NCBI GenBank assembly: GCA_029880325.1 | Contig: JAOUOP010000006.1 | Span: 115,379 to 179,378, forward strand | DNA length: 64,000 nucleotides | DNA from: Myxococcales bacterium | GTDB lineage: Bacteria > Myxococcota_A > Polyangia > Polyangiales > JAFGIB01 | Reading direction: 5' to 3' | Shown here: positions 1 through 9,191 of the stretch, in pieces | Layout: each line of letters begins with the position of its first letter | Position numbering within the stretch: the stretch's first letter is position 1 | The notes under the pieces: model-generated | Database searches by the model: none | The model's input: the letters and a program-made list of their open reading frames with translations, nothing else | What the model was told of the DNA's origin: nothing | Made by a program: the position numbers and the translations under genes

Positions 1-1
1 C

Positions 2-409
2 GGTGGTGGCGACGCCGCCACCATCGAATACGCCGTCGACGTCCTGGGCGTGCGTGACATCGTCGTCTGTGGTCATTCGGACTGCGGCGCCATGAAAGGT
101 CTGCTCGACCCGGCCAGCGCAGCGCACCTGCCGCGCGTCAGCGCCTGGCTGGCCCAAGCCGAGTCGTCGCGGCGCCGCGTGAGCGACGACGGTGAAGGAC
201 GCCTGGCGCGGACCATCGAGCACAACGTCCTGCAGCAACTGGACAACCTTCGCACCCATCCCTGCGTGGCCGGCGCCCTCGCGCGCAACGCCATCGAGCT
301 GCACGGCTGGGTCTACGACATCGGCTCCGGCGCGATTCGCCAGTACGACCCTGCATGCGGCGACTTCGTCGAAGCAGGACCTCAAGAGCAAGTCGAAGCC
401 GCCCAGTAA
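2..409 (+). CDS. beta-carbonic anhydrase, C-terminal part (5' end outside window)
   Basis: Interconverts CO2 and bicarbonate. The reading frame is open from base 2, so the start lies upstream and about 135 residues are visible. The segment VVCGHSDCGAM carries the His-x-x-Cys pair that supplies two zinc ligands in beta-class enzymes. The other Cys and Asp ligands would be upstream of the window. IEYAVDVLGVRDIVVCGH is typical of the family. The stop codon TAA is part of the Shine-Dalgarno sequence (TAAGGAG) of the SulP gene that begins 9 bases later, so the two are almost certainly one operon. Carbonic anhydrase next to SulP is a known pairing for bicarbonate uptake and CO2 handling. The family is secure; the full length is unknown. 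Confidence 0.93.
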   Translation, partial: GGGDAATIEYAVDVLGVRDIVVCGHSDCGAMKGLLDPASAAHLPRVSAWLAQAESSRRRVSDDGEGRLARTIEHNVLQQLDNLRTHPCVAGALARNAIELHGWVYDIGSGAIRQYDPACGDFVEAGPQEQVEAAQ

Positions 410-418
410 GGAGTCAAG

Positions 419-1993
419 ATGAAGCGACCAGAGCGACTGAACGCCCGATTCCTCGGCCGCGAGGCCATGGCCTCGGTGGTGGTTTTCCTGGTGGCCCTGC
501 CGCTGTGCATGGGTATCGCCATGGCCTCCGGCGTGCCGGCCGAACGCGGTTTGGTCACCGGCATCATCGGCGGCCTCGTCGTCGGCCTGATCGGAGGCTC
601 TCCACTACAGGTCAGCGGCCCCGCCGCCGGTCTCGCCGTGATCGTATGGGAAGTGGTCAACACCCACGGGCTTGCAGGCCTGGCCATGATCACGCTACTG
701 GCCGGCGTCATCCAACTGGTAGCCGGAACGCTGCGCACCGGTCGCTGGTTTCAGGCGGTGTCGCCAGCGGTCATCTACGGGATGCTGGCGGGCATCGGGC
801 TGCTCATCTTCAGTAGCCAATTCCACATGATGGTCGACGACTCACCCCGCAGCAGCGGCCTGAGCAACCTGCTGTCGATTCCGGTCGCCATCTATAAGGG
901 CATCTTCCCGCTCGAAGGCACGGTCCATCATCTCGCGGCCGGCGCCGGCCTGCTCACGCTGGTGACCCTTGTGGCATGGAATCGCTATCGACCCGCGCGC
1001 CTGAGCTTCGTGCCCGGCCCTCTGGTCGCCGTGGTCGTGGCAACCGCGCTGGCCAACCTGCTTTCGCTTCCCATCCGCTACGTGGAAATCCCCGACAGCC
1101 TGCTCGGCGCCGTCGCACTGCCGACGGCCGACAGCTGGGCGCTGCTGATGAGCCGTCCGATCATCGTCGCGGCCGTCGGTATGGCGATCGTGGCCAGCGC
1201 CGAGACCCTACTGTGTGCGACCGCGGTCGACCGCATGCACGACGGCGTTCGAACCCACTACGACCGCGAGCTGTCGGCCCAGGGCGTCGGCAATATCCTG
1301 GCGGGACTGCTGGGCGCGCTGCCGATGACCGGCGTCATCGTGCGCAGCTCGGCCAACGTGGAAGCTGGCGCCACGACCCGCACCTCGGCCATCCTGCACG
1401 GCGTCTGGCTGCTGATGTTTGTCGCGGCCGCCCCCTTCATGCTCGAACTCATCCCCACCTCCTCGCTGGCCGCGATCCTGGTCTACACCGGCTACCGCCT
1501 GGTCAACGTCGAGGCATTCCGCAAGCTCGGTGAACACGGACGGGCCGAGCAAGTGATCTACGGCATCACCGTGGTCGCAATCATTGCGACCGACCTGCTC
1601 ACCGGCGTCATGACGGGCTTCGCTTTGGCGGTACTGAAGGTGCTGCATGACGTGGCGCACGTCGACATCGATGTTCACTCCGACCAGGAAGGTCGCTACG
1701 ACATGGAAATCCGCGGCGCGGCCACCTTCCTGCGAGCCCCCCAGGTCGGCGAGCGCCTACTCGAAATCCCGCGCGACGCCGAGCTACACGTGCACCTCGA
1801 TGGTTTGCTGCACGTCGATCAGGCCATCATGGATCAACTGGTCGATTGGGAGCGCCAGGCCGAGCGCGCTGGCGGGCGCCTCGTGCTGGACTGGGACGAG
1901 GTCGACCATGCGCGGGACTACCGTCGGCGCCTCTCGAGCAAGCTCCCTGGACGCAACCGCGAGGCAAGCGGTGCACGTCGCGCCGCAGCCTGA
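419..1993 (+). CDS. SulP-family anion (probably bicarbonate) transporter with STAS domain
   Basis: A 524-residue inner-membrane transporter. The first helices show the SulP pattern (VVFLVALPLCMGIAMASGVP, then GGSPLQVSGPAAGL). Hydrophobic helices continue to about residue 405. A C-terminal cytoplasmic STAS-like domain follows (about 415-500). The ATG at 419 is preceded by AAGGAG, which overlaps the carbonic anhydrase stop. SulP proteins carry sulfate, bicarbonate, chloride or dicarboxylates. The linked carbonic anhydrase argues for bicarbonate, as in BicA-type systems, but substrate is inferred from context only. A second SulP gene at 49593-51392 lies in a sulfur operon and is not a close copy. 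Confidence 0.92.
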   Translation: MKRPERLNARFLGREAMASVVVFLVALPLCMGIAMASGVPAERGLVTGIIGGLVVGLIGGSPLQVSGPAAGLAVIVWEVVNTHGLAGLAMITLLAGVIQLVAGTLRTGRWFQAVSPAVIYGMLAGIGLLIFSSQFHMMVDDSPRSSGLSNLLSIPVAIYKGIFPLEGTVHHLAAGAGLLTLVTLVAWNRYRPARLSFVPGPLVAVVVATALANLLSLPIRYVEIPDSLLGAVALPTADSWALLMSRPIIVAAVGMAIVASAETLLCATAVDRMHDGVRTHYDRELSAQGVGNILAGLLGALPMTGVIVRSSANVEAGATTRTSAILHGVWLLMFVAAAPFMLELIPTSSLAAILVYTGYRLVNVEAFRKLGEHGRAEQVIYGITVVAIIATDLLTGVMTGFALAVLKVLHDVAHVDIDVHSDQEGRYDMEIRGAATFLRAPQVGERLLEIPRDAELHVHLDGLLHVDQAIMDQLVDWERQAERAGGRLVLDWDEVDHARDYRRRLSSKLPGRNREASGARRAAA

Positions 1994-2021
1994 GCGCGCA
2001 GCACCGCGGTCGCCACACACC

Positions 2022-2273
2022 ATGACCGCACCCAGCCTGATGCCACGCCCGAGTGTGGTCATGGGCAGCAAGAGCGACTGGCCAACCATGCGCCACGCGC
2101 TCGAGATCCTCGAACAGCTAGATGTGCTCGGCGGGAGTCATGATCCGCTCGCGGCAGCCCAGGTTGCGGTGGAGTCCACCGAGCTGCTATGCACTCGGGG
2201 TCTGGGTCCGCTGTCGCTACGGGAGCAACAGGGCCTCGCCAATACGCCGGGGGCGGCTGATGGCGCGGGGTGA
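2022..2273 (+). pseudogene. purE remnant (5' end only)
   Basis: PurE converts N5-CAIR to CAIR in purine synthesis and is about 160 residues long. From the ATG at 2022 the frame reads SVVMGSKSDWPTMRHALEIL, an almost perfect PurE N-terminus with the MGSKSDWPT substrate-binding motif. After about residue 35 (LEQLDV) the resemblance stops. The expected VRVVSAHRTP region is absent and the frame runs through unrelated residues to a stop at 2271-2273. I could not find the missing part in another frame before the next gene at 2300. I read this as a purE truncated by deletion or replacement. A functional copy should exist elsewhere in the genome. A sequencing error alone would not explain it, because no later PurE motif is visible. 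Confidence 0.75.
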
Positions 2274-2299
2274 TCGATCCGCGCTGCAAGGAAGGAACC

Positions 2300-3568
2300 A
2301 TGTCTTCAACCCAAGATCTGTACGCAGTCGGCCAAGCGCCGCCCCTGGGTCATGTGCCCGAACGCATGCACGCCCACGTCATTCGGCCAGAACGATTCGG
2401 CGTACCTGACGAAGCGTTTCAGGTTGAGGTCGTCGAAACGCCACAGGAGCTACGCCCCGACGAGGTGCTCGTCCTGGTGAAGGCCGCAGGCGTCAACTAC
2501 AACAACGTTTGGGCTGGCCTGGGCGTGCCCATCGACGTCACGAAGAATCGCCCCAACGATCCGTGGTTTTCGGACTCTTCCGGCTTTCACATTGGCGGCA
2601 GCGACGCCTCGGGCATCGTGTGGGCCGTCGGCCGGGACGTGACCACGCACAAGGTCGGCGATCCCGTCGTGATCCACTGCGGACAGTGGCAACAGCACGA
2701 CCCCTGGGTGCAATCCGGAGGCGACCCGATGTACGGGTCGAGCTTCCGTATCTGGGGCTACGAGACGAGTTGGGGAAGCTTCGCGCAGTTCACCCGCGTG
2801 CAGGCACACCAGTGCTTGCCCAAGCCCAAGGCACTGACCTGGGAAGAGGCAGCCTCCTACATGCTGGTGGGAGCGACGGCCTATCGCATGTTGCGCGGCT
2901 TTGAGCCCCACCAGGTCGCGGAGGGCGACGTGGTGCTCGTCTGGGGCGGCGCCGGTGGACTCGGCGCCATGGCCATCCAGATCGTTCGGGAGTTTGGCGG
3001 CATCCCTGTCGCCGTGATCTCGAGCCAGGAAAAAGCCGAGTTCTGCACCCAACTCGGTGCACGCGGAGTGATCAACCGAAAGTCATTCGACCACTGGGGC
3101 ATGCTTCCCCACTGGAAAGACGAGACCGCGATGGCGGCCTGGTCGAAAGAGGCGAGGCGCTTCGGTGCGGCGATCTGGGACGTGGTCGGAGAGCGCAAGA
3201 GCCCACGCATCGTCTTCGAGCATCCGGGCGAGGACACCGTTCCCACCTCGGCATTCGTCTGCGACGCCGGCGGCATGGTGGTGATCTGCGCGGGCACCAC
3301 CGGCTACAACGCGGGGGTCGACCTCAGATACCTGTGGATGCGCCAGAAGCGACTGCAGGGCTCACACTTCGCCAACGACGCACAAGCGCAGGACTTCAAC
3401 GACCTGGTGCGCGCCGGTCGCATCGACCCCTGCCTGACGCGCACCTTCGACTTCGACGCCATCCCCGAAGCCCACCAGCTCATGCACGACAACCGTCACG
3501 GCCACGGCAACATGGCGTGCCTGGTCGGAGCCGCCGAGCCCGGTACCGGGCGCGGTATCGGAGCCTGA
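2300..3568 (+). CDS. ccr: crotonyl-CoA carboxylase/reductase
   Basis: NADPH-dependent reductive carboxylation of crotonyl-CoA to ethylmalonyl-CoA. This is the key step of the ethylmalonyl-CoA pathway and a source of extender units. The protein has 422 residues and is a medium-chain dehydrogenase/reductase type. Family hallmarks are [40 protein letters not shown], the nucleotide-binding [14 protein letters not shown] (about 214-227), [23 protein letters not shown] and [15 protein letters not shown] start at the ATG at 2300 because AAGGAAGG sits just upstream; an in-frame GTG at 2270 is less likely. No ethylmalonyl-CoA mutase or epimerase lies nearby. The convergent HTH gene downstream is not evidently linked. 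High confidence in family and reaction. Confidence 0.95.
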   Translation: MSSTQDLYAVGQAPPLGHVPERMHAHVIRPERFGVPDEAFQVEVVETPQELRPDEVLVLVKAAGVNYNNVWAGLGVPIDVTKNRPNDPWFSDSSGFHIGGSDASGIVWAVGRDVTTHKVGDPVVIHCGQWQQHDPWVQSGGDPMYGSSFRIWGYETSWGSFAQFTRVQAHQCLPKPKALTWEEAASYMLVGATAYRMLRGFEPHQVAEGDVVLVWGGAGGLGAMAIQIVREFGGIPVAVISSQEKAEFCTQLGARGVINRKSFDHWGMLPHWKDETAMAAWSKEARRFGAAIWDVVGERKSPRIVFEHPGEDTVPTSAFVCDAGGMVVICAGTTGYNAGVDLRYLWMRQKRLQGSHFANDAQAQDFNDLVRAGRIDPCLTRTFDFDAIPEAHQLMHDNRHGHGNMACLVGAAEPGTGRGIGA

Positions 3569-3578
3569 AGCTGGCACA

Positions 3579-3599
3579 GGGCGCTCGTCCGACGCGCCC
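3579..3599. terminator. weak candidate bidirectional hairpin between convergent genes
   Basis: GGGCGC pairs with GCGCCC around a 9-base loop, in the 54-base space between the ends of ccr and the HTH gene. There is no T-run on either side, so it could only be a weak or Rho-assisted stop. Confidence 0.25.
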
Positions 3600-3622
3600 C
3601 ATCGACGCCCACAAAGCCCGCC

Positions 3623-3958
3623 TCACTCGCCACTGCCGCCGCTGCTGCGCGCGAGCCCGGGGCCGAGCACCAATTCGAGCAGCGTACCGATCGTGCAGTG
3701 GGCCTCGAGCGCGTGCCGCAGGCGCACGTTCGGGTTGATCTCGTAGTGGTTGCGACGCCCCAACCGTTCGCGCTGGAGCACGCCGGCCTGCTCGAGCTCG
3801 CCCACGATGCGCTGCACCGCCCGCTCCGTGATGCCGACACGCTCGGCCACGTCGCGCAGACGGGCGTCACGGTTCTGAGCAAGGCAAATCAGCACGTGCG
3901 CGTGGTTGCTCAGGAAGGTCCAGCTGGTCTGGGAGGCATCCGATCCGGAGTCCGACAT
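3623..3958 (-). CDS. winged helix-turn-helix transcriptional regulator (MarR-like)
   Basis: A small DNA-binding regulator of 111 residues from the ATG at 3958; an upstream in-frame ATG at 4000 is possible. The core reads HVLICLAQNRDARLRDVAER, then VGITERAVQRIVGELEQAGV, then LQRERLGRRNHYEIN. This is a clear helix-turn-helix followed by a beta-wing of MarR/ArsR type. The C-terminal 30 residues are short and variable, with no visible ligand or metal site. It is transcribed alone and convergent with ccr. Its target is unknown. Confidence 0.8.
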   Translation of the reverse strand: MSDSGSDASQTSWTFLSNHAHVLICLAQNRDARLRDVAERVGITERAVQRIVGELEQAGVLQRERLGRRNHYEINPNVRLRHALEAHCTIGTLLELVLGPGLARSSGGSGE

Positions 3959-4049
3959 ACGAACTTTACTTCTTGCATCTAACTTCGCACATTGCAACAT
4001 CGGCGGAGGTCACGTGCGCGTGGCCGCCCCCCGCTCGACCGCTGTGGCA

Positions 4050-4865
4050 TCAGCGCCGGCTCACCGCCCCCACCGAGTTGACTCGGAACTCGAAGCTGCG
4101 ACGCGCGTTGGTCACGGTGACGCCAATGGTGTCCGCATCGATGCGCTCGAAGTCCAGCCGTAGCGACTTGTCGAAGGGCGTATCGAGCGTCCAACTGCCA
4201 GACTGCGGTACGGGATCGGCCCAGCGCATCTCCACACCATCAATGGCCAGGTCCCAGCGGCCGCTCTCGCCGTCCCAGGTGCGCGACCCATCGACACCAA
4301 TGCCCTCCGAAATACCGCCGTCGAGGGGGCGCTGGGTGCGGTCGCCGCTGCCCACCCCGACGCGACCGTCGCGCAGGCGCGTCCAGGTCAGCTCGTGAAC
4401 CACGTGGCGCGAACGCTCGACCCGGCTCCAGGTGACCTCGGCTTCGCCGCTGACCGACACCCTGCCATTGCTCAGCTCATTCCAGTTGTGGTGGACCACC
4501 ACCGCCGCTTCCTCGTTGCGGCTGACTTCGATCGAGTGGGAGCCGCTGAACGTGTGGCCGCGGTAGCTGCAATAGCCGGGCAAGGCACCGTACTCGATGG
4601 TCAACGTGGCGTCTTCGAGCGTGATCTCGGCGCACGGTAGCTGAGACTCGATGGCCGCGCGGACCTCGGCCGCGGCGTCGCGAACCGCGCCTCCAATGGT
4701 GAAGTCGGTGCTGATCTCGATGCTCGCACCCATCAGCGCTGCAGACTGGGTCGCGATCGAGGACTCCTCCACGGCTTCCGCTGCCTCCGCGGCGGTGAGC
4801 CGGCCTGGACAGCCGACGAGCAGGGTGAGCAGGGCCAGAACGGGAAGGTAAGAAAGTGTGCGCAT
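4050..4865 (-). CDS. predicted lipoprotein of unknown function
   Basis: 271 residues. The N-terminus MRTLSYLPVLALLTLLVGCPG is a lipoprotein signal with lipobox LVGC. GAGGTCACT precedes the ATG at 4865, which fixes this start. The mature part begins with an Ala/Glu-rich helix. It is then rich in beta-strand-like segments with many Trp, Arg and Asp residues (for example ELTWTRLRDGRVGVG, GRWDLAIDGVEMRW). It looks like a secreted beta-rich domain, but I recognise no family. It is monocistronic as far as can be seen. Probably anchored in the outer membrane facing the periplasm or outside. Confidence 0.7.
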   Translation of the reverse strand: MRTLSYLPVLALLTLLVGCPGRLTAAEAAEAVEESSIATQSAALMGASIEISTDFTIGGAVRDAAAEVRAAIESQLPCAEITLEDATLTIEYGALPGYCSYRGHTFSGSHSIEVSRNEEAAVVVHHNWNELSNGRVSVSGEAEVTWSRVERSRHVVHELTWTRLRDGRVGVGSGDRTQRPLDGGISEGIGVDGSRTWDGESGRWDLAIDGVEMRWADPVPQSGSWTLDTPFDKSLRLDFERIDADTIGVTVTNARRSFEFRVNSVGAVSRR

Positions 4866-5357
4866 CGCAGTGACCTCGGACTTCGCTTTCGGTGATCTTG
4901 ACGCGGCCAGGCGATGACGTCGAGACAGCAGCCCTCCCATAGGACGCGGCAAAGGCGTGCCCCCCCCCCAGCACGACGCGGCTTGCCGGCGCGGCAGGAA
5001 CTGCGCATCGTGCGGCGGCCCAGGCGGCGATTTCCTGACGATCAGCGAGGGGGACCCATTCGAGGTCTCGAGCCAGACCCGGAAGGTGCGTGAGGCCGTG
5101 CCCTGCTTTGGCAAGGCCGCAACGCTCGCGCGGGTGTTCGTTCCGATGCGCCCACCGAGGCAGCGCTGATCCCATGCCGGGTCGAATCCACCGCACTCGA
5201 CTCGGCAGTGACACCCAAGTTTGGCCGTGCATTTGAAACGCCCGGGTCCATGTGCGCAAAGCACTCCATGCCCGCAGAGTGTCGCCGACCACACGCTTGA
5301 CGACGGCTCCGTGCTGCCGCGCCAACATCTCTTGTGCCCCCGAATACGTTCGCAGCC
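4866..5357. other. intergenic stretch, no gene recognised
   Basis: Between two minus-strand lipoprotein genes. It holds a run of ten C at 4960-4969. Open frames on the minus strand run across it but resemble no family and are not preceded by good ribosome sites. The promoter of the 4050-4865 gene probably lies at the low-coordinate end. Confidence 0.5.
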
Positions 5358-8300
5358 TCAGCGCTCGAGCTCCCGGCAATCGCTTGGCATCTCGGCGCTG
5401 CCGAAGCCATGCGGGCGGGCCTGCTTGATCAGCAACCGACGCTCACCACCGAGACGCTTGAACTCCATCTCCATCGCAAACCAGGGGTTTTCCTGCGCGG
5501 GGTCGAGCAAGGGGCGATAGTAGCGGTGCACTTCGCCCAGCGCACAGGCGAGTTCGGCCAGCTCCGCCTCGCTCATCACCGGGTCGGGCGTCAGGCTGCT
5601 GTGGCTTTGGTGACGCAAGAGGGGCAAGCGCCCGCTGTGGTTGTAGAGCAGCTGCTCGGTCGTGACCCCGGGCGCAGGATTGGTCACACTGGCCTCGCCG
5701 ATCTGGAGGTTCATGTAATAGGCATCGCCGCGCGTGGGGTCGAGCAGGTTGCGGCTGACCGCCACGCCGTTGGCCCGCTCCGACAGGAAGGCCTCGTGCA
5801 ACAGGATGGCCATGCCCACTTGCTGCTGATCGATGTTGGCATACTCGCGCTCGTCATAGGCACGGGCGCTGAAGAGGCTCGCCCAGACCACTCGCATGGC
5901 GTCGGCGATGGGGCGCTCCGGGTCGTCGAATGCCGCGCTGGTCGAGGTGTAGAGGCCGGCGCCGCTGAAGGCGGGCAAGTCCTCGGTGTTGCTGCTGCTG
6001 CGGAAACGCACGCGCGCCTCTCCGAAGTGAGTGGCAACGTATTCGGTCACGCTTGCCAGCAGCTGGGAGTCAACGGGGTGGGCGAGCACGAGTTCGCGCA
6101 CCTCGGCCAAACCCGCGGCGCGGACCTCCGGGTCGGCGCGGAAGCTGGCGTCGGCCTGCAGCTCGGCCAGGCGCGCTCGGGCACCGCTGGCTTGATAGTG
6201 CTCGAGGGAGTGAACGATGGCGATGGCCGCGGCGTCACGCGGCGTTTCGAAGCCACCCGCGCACGATGACATCGCGGCCACACGCGCCAACTCGGCAAGC
6301 TGGGCAGCCTTGGCTCCGATGGCGGGCAGCTCGTCGAGGCCGCGGTCGGCAAGCGGGATCACATCGCGCAGGGAGGTGTCGAGGCGCGGTGCCACGCGCG
6401 GGCCCGCCGCCCCTCGGGCTTGCCAGAAGGCCTCGGCCTCGACGGCTTCGGCGGCGCGCAGGCTGAAGCCGCCGCCGCCCACCTCGAGCCGCACAAAGCG
6501 GTCGAGGTGGGCGAGCACATCCGGATGGTCGCGCGCTTCACGCAGCGCCATATTCGGCGTGTCGCGGGCCTGGCTGAGCACGTTGACGTGGGCCAGGGGT
6601 GTTTGAAAGGCCTCGGTGATCAGGCCGCCGACCAACGGGATGTCGTTGGGTACGTCGTCGGTGACCACGATCACGTCCCTGCCCAGCGCCGCCTGCGAAA
6701 GCTCATCGGCGGGGATGAAGCGCAGCACGCCGTAGCCAACGCCAGGCGTCAACGGCTGCAACGTCAGGTTTTGAAACGGCTCGTTCGGCCCCACGATCGG
6801 AAGCTGACCCTCGATCGCGCGCATCAGGTCGACCTGTTTTCCGCTCTGGGCCCGCAGCCAATAGCGCGTCGGCTCGAGCAGGTGCGGCGCCACGGCGAAG
6901 AAGGCATAGGCCATTTGCTCGGCCGGGATGACATCACCGCTGGTGAACTCCATCGCATGCAGATCGGCGCCCACGTGATGGCTGAGGGTGCCGAGCAGGT
7001 AGCGCCGGCCCTCGGTGACGAAGTATTCGCGCTGACTGAAGGCCACCCAGCCCTGATAAAAGGCGTCGGCCTGGGCCGCATCACAGCGGTCGAGTGCGGG
7101 GTCGCCATCGATGACCTCACGCACGAAGGTGTAATGCAGGGGATAGCGCGCAGCCGACAAAAGGTGCACGACGTCGCCGGCCTGCATGTCGAGCACGAAT
7201 TTCACCGAACGCACGCCCACGGCGCTGCCGCCCTCGGCCAAAGCCGCGAAGTCCGCCGGTGTGCGCAGGTGGCGCAGGCGATCACCCACTTCGCGGACGG
7301 GCAGCTGCTGACATATTGCGTTTTCAGCGCCGGGGCTTTGGTTTTCGCAGAAGCGGCCGGCTCCACCCTGGATGCCCCGGGCCAGCACGGCACCCTCGGG
7401 CCAGCGCATGAAATCCACGCGGTCGAGCACGCCTGAGTCCGCATCGAAGAGGGTGACGACGCCTTCGAAGAAGGGATCGGCTTCCAGCTCGGCCACCTCC
7501 GCCGAGGTCACCTCGACGCGGTGGTAGGCGTGGGGTGCGAGCGTCGTGGGCAGCGGCAGGGCGTGACCGTCGCTGACCGGCGGCCAGGGCTGCCCGGGAC
7601 CGTGGGATGCAACGCGCAGTGAAACACCTTTGAGGGAGACCTCGGCGTCGGAGGCGTTGTAAAGCTCCACGAAGGCCGCGGGGCGCAGCGCCAGTTCACT
7701 CAGGCGCAAGGGTCCGGCGGGGGCGGCCCAGTCCCGGGGCCAGCCGTAGGGCGCGAAGTGCACGTCATCCTCCAGCTCCGGCGGCGCTGGCGGCTCACAG
7801 CGGTCGCCGTTTTCACGGCCGGGGCTGGCGTAGCGGCATAGGACCGGCTCGCCGACGCCGTCGGGCAAGCGCACGAGCGCCTCGTTTTCGCGCAGCTGCG
7901 AGTAGCTCAGGGAATCGACGACGCGGCCGCTACGGGAGAGGGTGACACTGTCGCCAGCGCCGCTGAGCTTGAAGGGCAGGTGCAACGGGCCCTGCGCGGG
8001 CGTGCCGTCGGCCCACAGCAAGACGTGTTCACCGGGCGCGAGTTCCAAATCCGGCAGCGCCACCTGCTGCGACGCGTCGGCGATGTGGTAGTCGCCAAGT
8101 GCGAGCGGCTGCTGGGAGGCGTTGAATAGCTCCACGTAGTCGTCGGTCTCGCCCAGCTCGTCGACCCACACGCCCTGGTTTTTGGCGACGACCTCGTTGA
8201 GCCGCAGTGTGGGCGGTGCAGGCTGCACGCCAGCGTCACCGCTGCCGGCGTCGCTGCTGCCGGCATCGCGGATCTGCTCCGCCTCCCGGCGGGCGCCCGC

Positions 8301-8375
8301 GTCGAAACCGCAGGCTGCCGACCATAGGCAGCCCGCCAACACGAGCCCAGTCGCTGCGACCTGCGTCCTACCCAT
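5358..8375 (-). CDS. lipoprotein with two lamin-tail domains and a PEP-synthase-like swivel plus ATP-grasp region
   Basis: 1005 residues. The N-terminus (GLVLAGCLWSAACGFDAG) is a lipoprotein-like signal. Two lamin-tail (LTD) domains follow: about 57-165 (LRLNEVVAKNQGVWVDELGE, DYVELFNAS) and about 225-335 (LRLSELALRPAAFVELYNAS). A middle part of unknown fold comes next. Around 572-615 there is a PEP-mobile-like swivel with a candidate His (PLAHVNVLSQARDTPNMAL). From about 670 to the end lies a pyruvate-phosphate-dikinase N-terminal ATP-grasp region (IGAKAAQLAELARV, VRFRSSSNTEDLPAFSGAGL). The swivel comes before the ATP-grasp, unlike PPDK/PEP synthase. LTD domains usually act outside the cytoplasm, so an ATP-dependent domain here is odd. 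Substrate is unknown; catalysis should not be assumed. Confidence 0.8.
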   Translation of the reverse strand: MGRTQVAATGLVLAGCLWSAACGFDAGARREAEQIRDAGSSDAGSGDAGVQPAPPTLRLNEVVAKNQGVWVDELGETDDYVELFNASQQPLALGDYHIADASQQVALPDLELAPGEHVLLWADGTPAQGPLHLPFKLSGAGDSVTLSRSGRVVDSLSYSQLRENEALVRLPDGVGEPVLCRYASPGRENGDRCEPPAPPELEDDVHFAPYGWPRDWAAPAGPLRLSELALRPAAFVELYNASDAEVSLKGVSLRVASHGPGQPWPPVSDGHALPLPTTLAPHAYHRVEVTSAEVAELEADPFFEGVVTLFDADSGVLDRVDFMRWPEGAVLARGIQGGAGRFCENQSPGAENAICQQLPVREVGDRLRHLRTPADFAALAEGGSAVGVRSVKFVLDMQAGDVVHLLSAARYPLHYTFVREVIDGDPALDRCDAAQADAFYQGWVAFSQREYFVTEGRRYLLGTLSHHVGADLHAMEFTSGDVIPAEQMAYAFFAVAPHLLEPTRYWLRAQSGKQVDLMRAIEGQLPIVGPNEPFQNLTLQPLTPGVGYGVLRFIPADELSQAALGRDVIVVTDDVPNDIPLVGGLITEAFQTPLAHVNVLSQARDTPNMALREARDHPDVLAHLDRFVRLEVGGGGFSLRAAEAVEAEAFWQARGAAGPRVAPRLDTSLRDVIPLADRGLDELPAIGAKAAQLAELARVAAMSSCAGGFETPRDAAAIAIVHSLEHYQASGARARLAELQADASFRADPEVRAAGLAEVRELVLAHPVDSQLLASVTEYVATHFGEARVRFRSSSNTEDLPAFSGAGLYTSTSAAFDDPERPIADAMRVVWASLFSARAYDEREYANIDQQQVGMAILLHEAFLSERANGVAVSRNLLDPTRGDAYYMNLQIGEASVTNPAPGVTTEQLLYNHSGRLPLLRHQSHSSLTPDPVMSEAELAELACALGEVHRYYRPLLDPAQENPWFAMEMEFKRLGGERRLLIKQARPHGFGSAEMPSDCRELER

Positions 8376-8727
8376 GGGTGGTCAAGTAAGCAGAAAGCGT
8401 GCCGACGGAAAATCGGGCGCGTTATGGCGCGTGTGAACCGCGGTGATTGCGGCCGCGCTGCGGAGTGTGCCGATCTGTGCCGCCCGCCTTCGATTCCAGA
8501 GATGCTCCGGTTCCCGGTGTGGGATGCGCAGCCGTGCAACCTCGTCATACACTTGGCGACCTTCGATCTCAGCCGCTATCGATGACTACGCAGGCCCTCT
8601 TCGACATCGACGAGCCCCATGCGAGCGGCGAAGCCCGGGTTCCGATGCCGCCACGGAAACGGCTCCAGGCCAGGCCCAGACCCGTTTCGACGGGCGAACC
8701 GCGCCACCTCACAAGGCCGCTTCCGCT
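8376..8727. other. intergenic stretch, no gene recognised
   Basis: 352 bases between the start of the lamin-tail lipoprotein gene and the end of the response-regulator gene, both on the minus strand. It probably contains the lipoprotein promoter. Frames across it have no recognisable protein content. Confidence 0.5.
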
Positions 8728-9117
8728 TCACGGGTCCGAACCTTCACCCGCCCGGGCCTCGCGCAACAACCGCTCGATCGTCGCGCGAACGTGCTTGGGC
8801 TCCTCGCCCTTTTGTACGTAACCGGCCGCACCGAGAGCCTCGGCGGCGCTCCGGATCTCCTCTTTGCTTCGCCCCGAATAGATCAAGATCGGAACGTTGC
8901 CGCCGCGCTGGCGGCGCAGGAACCTGCCGAAGGCCATCCCCGACATCGCCGGCATCGACAGGTCGAGCACGACCAGATCAGGAGGCGTCGCACGCAGGTA
9001 GGCGCTCAGCTGTACAAAGGCTGCGAGCACCTCCACCGTATGCCCGTCCGGCTCGAGCAGCTTCCGCAGGGCGTGCTCGACCGTTTTGCTGTCATCGACG
9101 ACCAGGATGCGAGCCAC
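8728..9117 (-). CDS. single-domain response regulator (CheY-like)
   Basis: 129 residues, one receiver domain with no output domain. The acidic pair is D8-D9 (ILVVDDSK). The phosphoacceptor is D52 in LVVLDLSMP, the switch Ser lies in IYSGRS, and the conserved Lys is in YVQKGEE. It lies 74 bases downstream of the Hpt-REC gene on the same strand, so it is likely co-transcribed. It may exchange phosphate with that Hpt domain. No histidine kinase is encoded nearby, so the kinase must be supplied from elsewhere. The family is secure; the partner is inferred. Confidence 0.9.
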   Translation of the reverse strand: MARILVVDDSKTVEHALRKLLEPDGHTVEVLAAFVQLSAYLRATPPDLVVLDLSMPAMSGMAFGRFLRRQRGGNVPILIYSGRSKEEIRSAAEALGAAGYVQKGEEPKHVRATIERLLREARAGEGSDP

Positions 9118-9191
9118 CTACCTACCGCGCCTTTCTGCGAGCGGACCTGCCGAGCGCACGAGCCGCCGTGAGCGCGTCGGCCGAGTCCCCA

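Noticed and set aside
4960..4969. Run of ten C, possible phase-variable tract
   Set aside because: It is intergenic, not in a recognised gene or promoter box; it is as likely a sequencing-length uncertainty.
5334..7436. Two long plus-strand frames opposite the lamin-tail/ATP-grasp gene
   Set aside because: They are antisense shadows; the minus-strand frame holds coherent domains across the whole stretch.
8374..8383. TTGACC just upstream of the lamin-tail lipoprotein start (minus strand)
   Set aside because: It lies immediately before the start codon, so a promoter using it would start inside the gene.
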